This document shows, in pieces, positions 6,137 to 7,183 of a DNA stretch of 7,183 nucleotides. Position 1 is the first letter of the stretch. Every line of letters starts with the position of its first letter. The position numbers and the translations under genes are program-made. Location of the stretch: the NCBI GenBank assembly GCA_948528155.1, contig CAOSZT010000111.1:1-7183 (forward strand). Direction: 5' to 3'. This DNA comes from an uncultured Clostridia bacterium (GTDB lineage Bacteria; Bacillota; Clostridia; TANB77; CAG-508). Under the pieces are notes generated by a model, which was not told where the DNA came from, made no database searches, and worked only from the letters and a program-made list of their open reading frames with translations.

Positions 6137-6994
6137 TTACTCTTCAATTAATTTTTTAATTTTATTTATATTTTTTAAAGTCTGTCTATAACCATATTTA
6201 TAACAATCATCTAATTTTTCAAGTTCTAATAATCCTGTTTTGTCTGTTTGTATTGTTAATACCATATCACTGTTTTTTATGTTTTCTTCTGATACTTTGT
6301 TTCCCATTATATCTATCGATCTCATTAGTATGTCCATTACATTACTTTCTTCATTTATATCATCTGCTTTGAAGTTTACTGTTAATACTCTGTCTACTCC
6401 TTGTTTTTTTACTTCTATTGTTGGAAAGTTGTTTAAAATTCCTCCATCTAAAAATTTGTGTTCTTTGTATTCACATGGATTGAACATTACTGGAAAACTA
6501 CTACTTGCTCTTATTGCTTTCCCTATTGATATTTCTGTTATATATTTGCTTTTTTCTTCTGTTTCTTTTGGTATTTTATTTGTAAATATATATTCTTTTG
6601 ATTCTTGAACATCTACTGTAGGAATACTTAGTGGTATTTTTATATCTGATATTTTTTTTATTCCTTTTCTTAATGCTACTTCATTAAATCCTTTTTCTAT
6701 TTCTTCTCCTGAGTAAAATCCTAAAAAGTTTGTTTTTTTATTTGCTACAAAGCTTCCTAAGTTTGTTATTTTTGTTAGTGAATTTTGACTTATTAAATCT
6801 TTTGCATATCTTTTAAATATTATGTATATATAATATGGAGAATATCCTATTGCATATAGTGTTGATATTATACTTCCTGAACTTGTTCCTCCTATTGCAT
6901 CTATTTTTATATTGTTTTCTTCTAGTGCTTTTAATACTCCTGCATGTGCTATCCCTCTTATTCCTCCTCCTGATAAAGCTATTCCTAGTTTCAT
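6137..6994 (-). CDS. Patatin-like phospholipase (RssA-type), 285 aa
   Basis: A patatin-fold serine hydrolase with a Ser-Asp dyad, expected to act on lipid acyl esters; its true substrate is not predictable from sequence. It has no signal peptide and no clear transmembrane helix, so it is probably cytoplasmic or peripheral on the membrane. All catalytic signatures are present: the oxyanion-hole glycine motif GGGIRG (9-14), the nucleophile elbow GTSSG (36-40, Ser38) and DGG (183-185, Asp183) in the segment KFLDGGILNNFP. Length is that of single-domain bacterial patatins. ATG at 6994 is chosen over the in-frame GTG at 7003 because that GTG lies inside the ribosome-binding site. The desulfurase gene follows 80 bp downstream on the same strand with no evident terminator between, so co-transcription is possible though no functional link is known. 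Confidence 0.93.
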   Translation of the reverse strand: MKLGIALSGGGIRGIAHAGVLKALEENNIKIDAIGGTSSGSIISTLYAIGYSPYYIYIIFKRYAKDLISQNSLTKITNLGSFVANKKTNFLGFYSGEEIEKGFNEVALRKGIKKISDIKIPLSIPTVDVQESKEYIFTNKIPKETEEKSKYITEISIGKAIRASSSFPVMFNPCEYKEHKFLDGGILNNFPTIEVKKQGVDRVLTVNFKADDINEESNVMDILMRSIDIMGNKVSEENIKNSDMVLTIQTDKTGLLELEKLDDCYKYGYRQTLKNINKIKKLIEE

Positions 6995-7000
6995 GTTTCT

Positions 7001-7006
7001 CACCTC
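7001..7006 (-). promoter_or_regulatory. Ribosome-binding site fixing the patatin start
   Basis: The minus strand reads GAGGTG at 7006-7001, then AGAAAC (6 nt), then ATG at 6994. The possible upstream GTG start at 7003 overlaps this site and has no Shine-Dalgarno of its own. Confidence 0.8.
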
Positions 7007-7089
7007 TTATTTTTTCTTTTTTGCTTTTATGATTATTTACTATTTTTTATGTGTTTAAACATTTTTTTGTTACTAAAATTAAGAAAAAT

Positions 7090-7183
7090 GGAAAGAGGGA
7101 CACTCCTTGGGAGGGAAAGAGGGGACGGGACAAAGGGGACGTTGCTAAAAATCCCTAAATGGCGGGAAAAAGGGACACTCCTT
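7090..7183 (+). repeat. G-rich GGGAC repeat region, running off the window
   Basis: The sequence shifts sharply from A+T-rich to G-rich on the + strand. GGGAC occurs five times (7097, 7122, 7127, 7136 and 7172), with no GTCCC partner inside the window. A 19-nt segment at 7090-7108 recurs at 7165-7183 with one mismatch (period 75), sharing the exact 13-mer AGGGACACTCCTT. No gene is visible. Dispersed intergenic repeats of this look are known to me from Firmicutes, sometimes near REP-associated or IS200-like transposases, but whether this one belongs to such a family is inference. The second copy stops exactly at the window edge, so the array probably continues. Confidence 0.7.

Noticed and set aside
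6995..7003. GTG start for the patatin, three residues longer
   Set aside because: The GTG is part of the GAGGTG ribosome-binding site for the ATG at 6994.
5385..7032. Plus-strand open frames opposite the desulfurase and patatin genes
   Set aside because: Same antisense composition effect; both minus-strand genes have diagnostic motifs and proper starts.
7052..7061. TGTTTAAACA, a 10-bp perfect palindrome upstream of the patatin, as an operator
   Set aside because: Short A+T-rich palindromes are expected by chance here, and no second copy or clear promoter supports it.
7090..7183. The repeated G-rich segments as a CRISPR array
   Set aside because: There are only two near-identical 19-nt copies with a 56-nt gap that itself contains related GGGAC motifs. 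There is no regular repeat-spacer pattern and no cas gene.

Overview
The window is very A+T-rich (by eye about three quarters or more), uses the standard code with TAA stops, strong purine-rich Shine-Dalgarno sites and sigma-A-type promoters. With the gene content (SWIM/SNF2 helicase, Rpn/PDDEXK_2 nuclease with a QG-repeat tail, NifS-type desulfurase, RssA-like patatin) this points to a low-GC Firmicute, most likely a Clostridia member. This rests on style and family recognition, not on a database search.

Layout: a 78-aa unrecognised cysteine-containing protein on the + strand (38-274) ends at an intrinsic terminator and converges on a large minus-strand SWIM-SNF2 ATPase (312-3641). The SNF2 gene and a plus-strand Rpn-family nuclease (3861-4754) are divergent, and two opposed promoter-like sequences lie within about 60 bp between them. 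The nuclease gene is enclosed by an exact 19-bp inverted repeat (3765-3783 / 4766-4784). It has no normal start codon where the family N-terminus begins, a run of 12-bp tandem repeats near its end, and a well-formed in-frame internal start that would make a separate 110-aa C-terminal protein. A 26-bp-stem hairpin (4833-4891) follows, between this gene and a convergent cysteine desulfurase gene (4928-6056, minus) that is broken by one extra base. Upstream of that, also minus, is an intact patatin-like phospholipase (6137-6994). The last 94 bases change abruptly to G-rich sequence made of GGGAC-type repeats that run off the window.

How the genes relate: the patatin and desulfurase genes lie head to tail 80 bp apart and could be co-transcribed, but no shared pathway is evident. 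The SNF2 ATPase is probably a standalone chromosomal gene. The Rpn region is the accessory-looking part. The known biology of Rpn proteins (toxic nucleases linked to phage defence, with small inhibitors made from inside the same gene) fits the internal start seen here. The flanking inverted repeats raise the possibility that the gene is, or was, a discrete mobile cassette.
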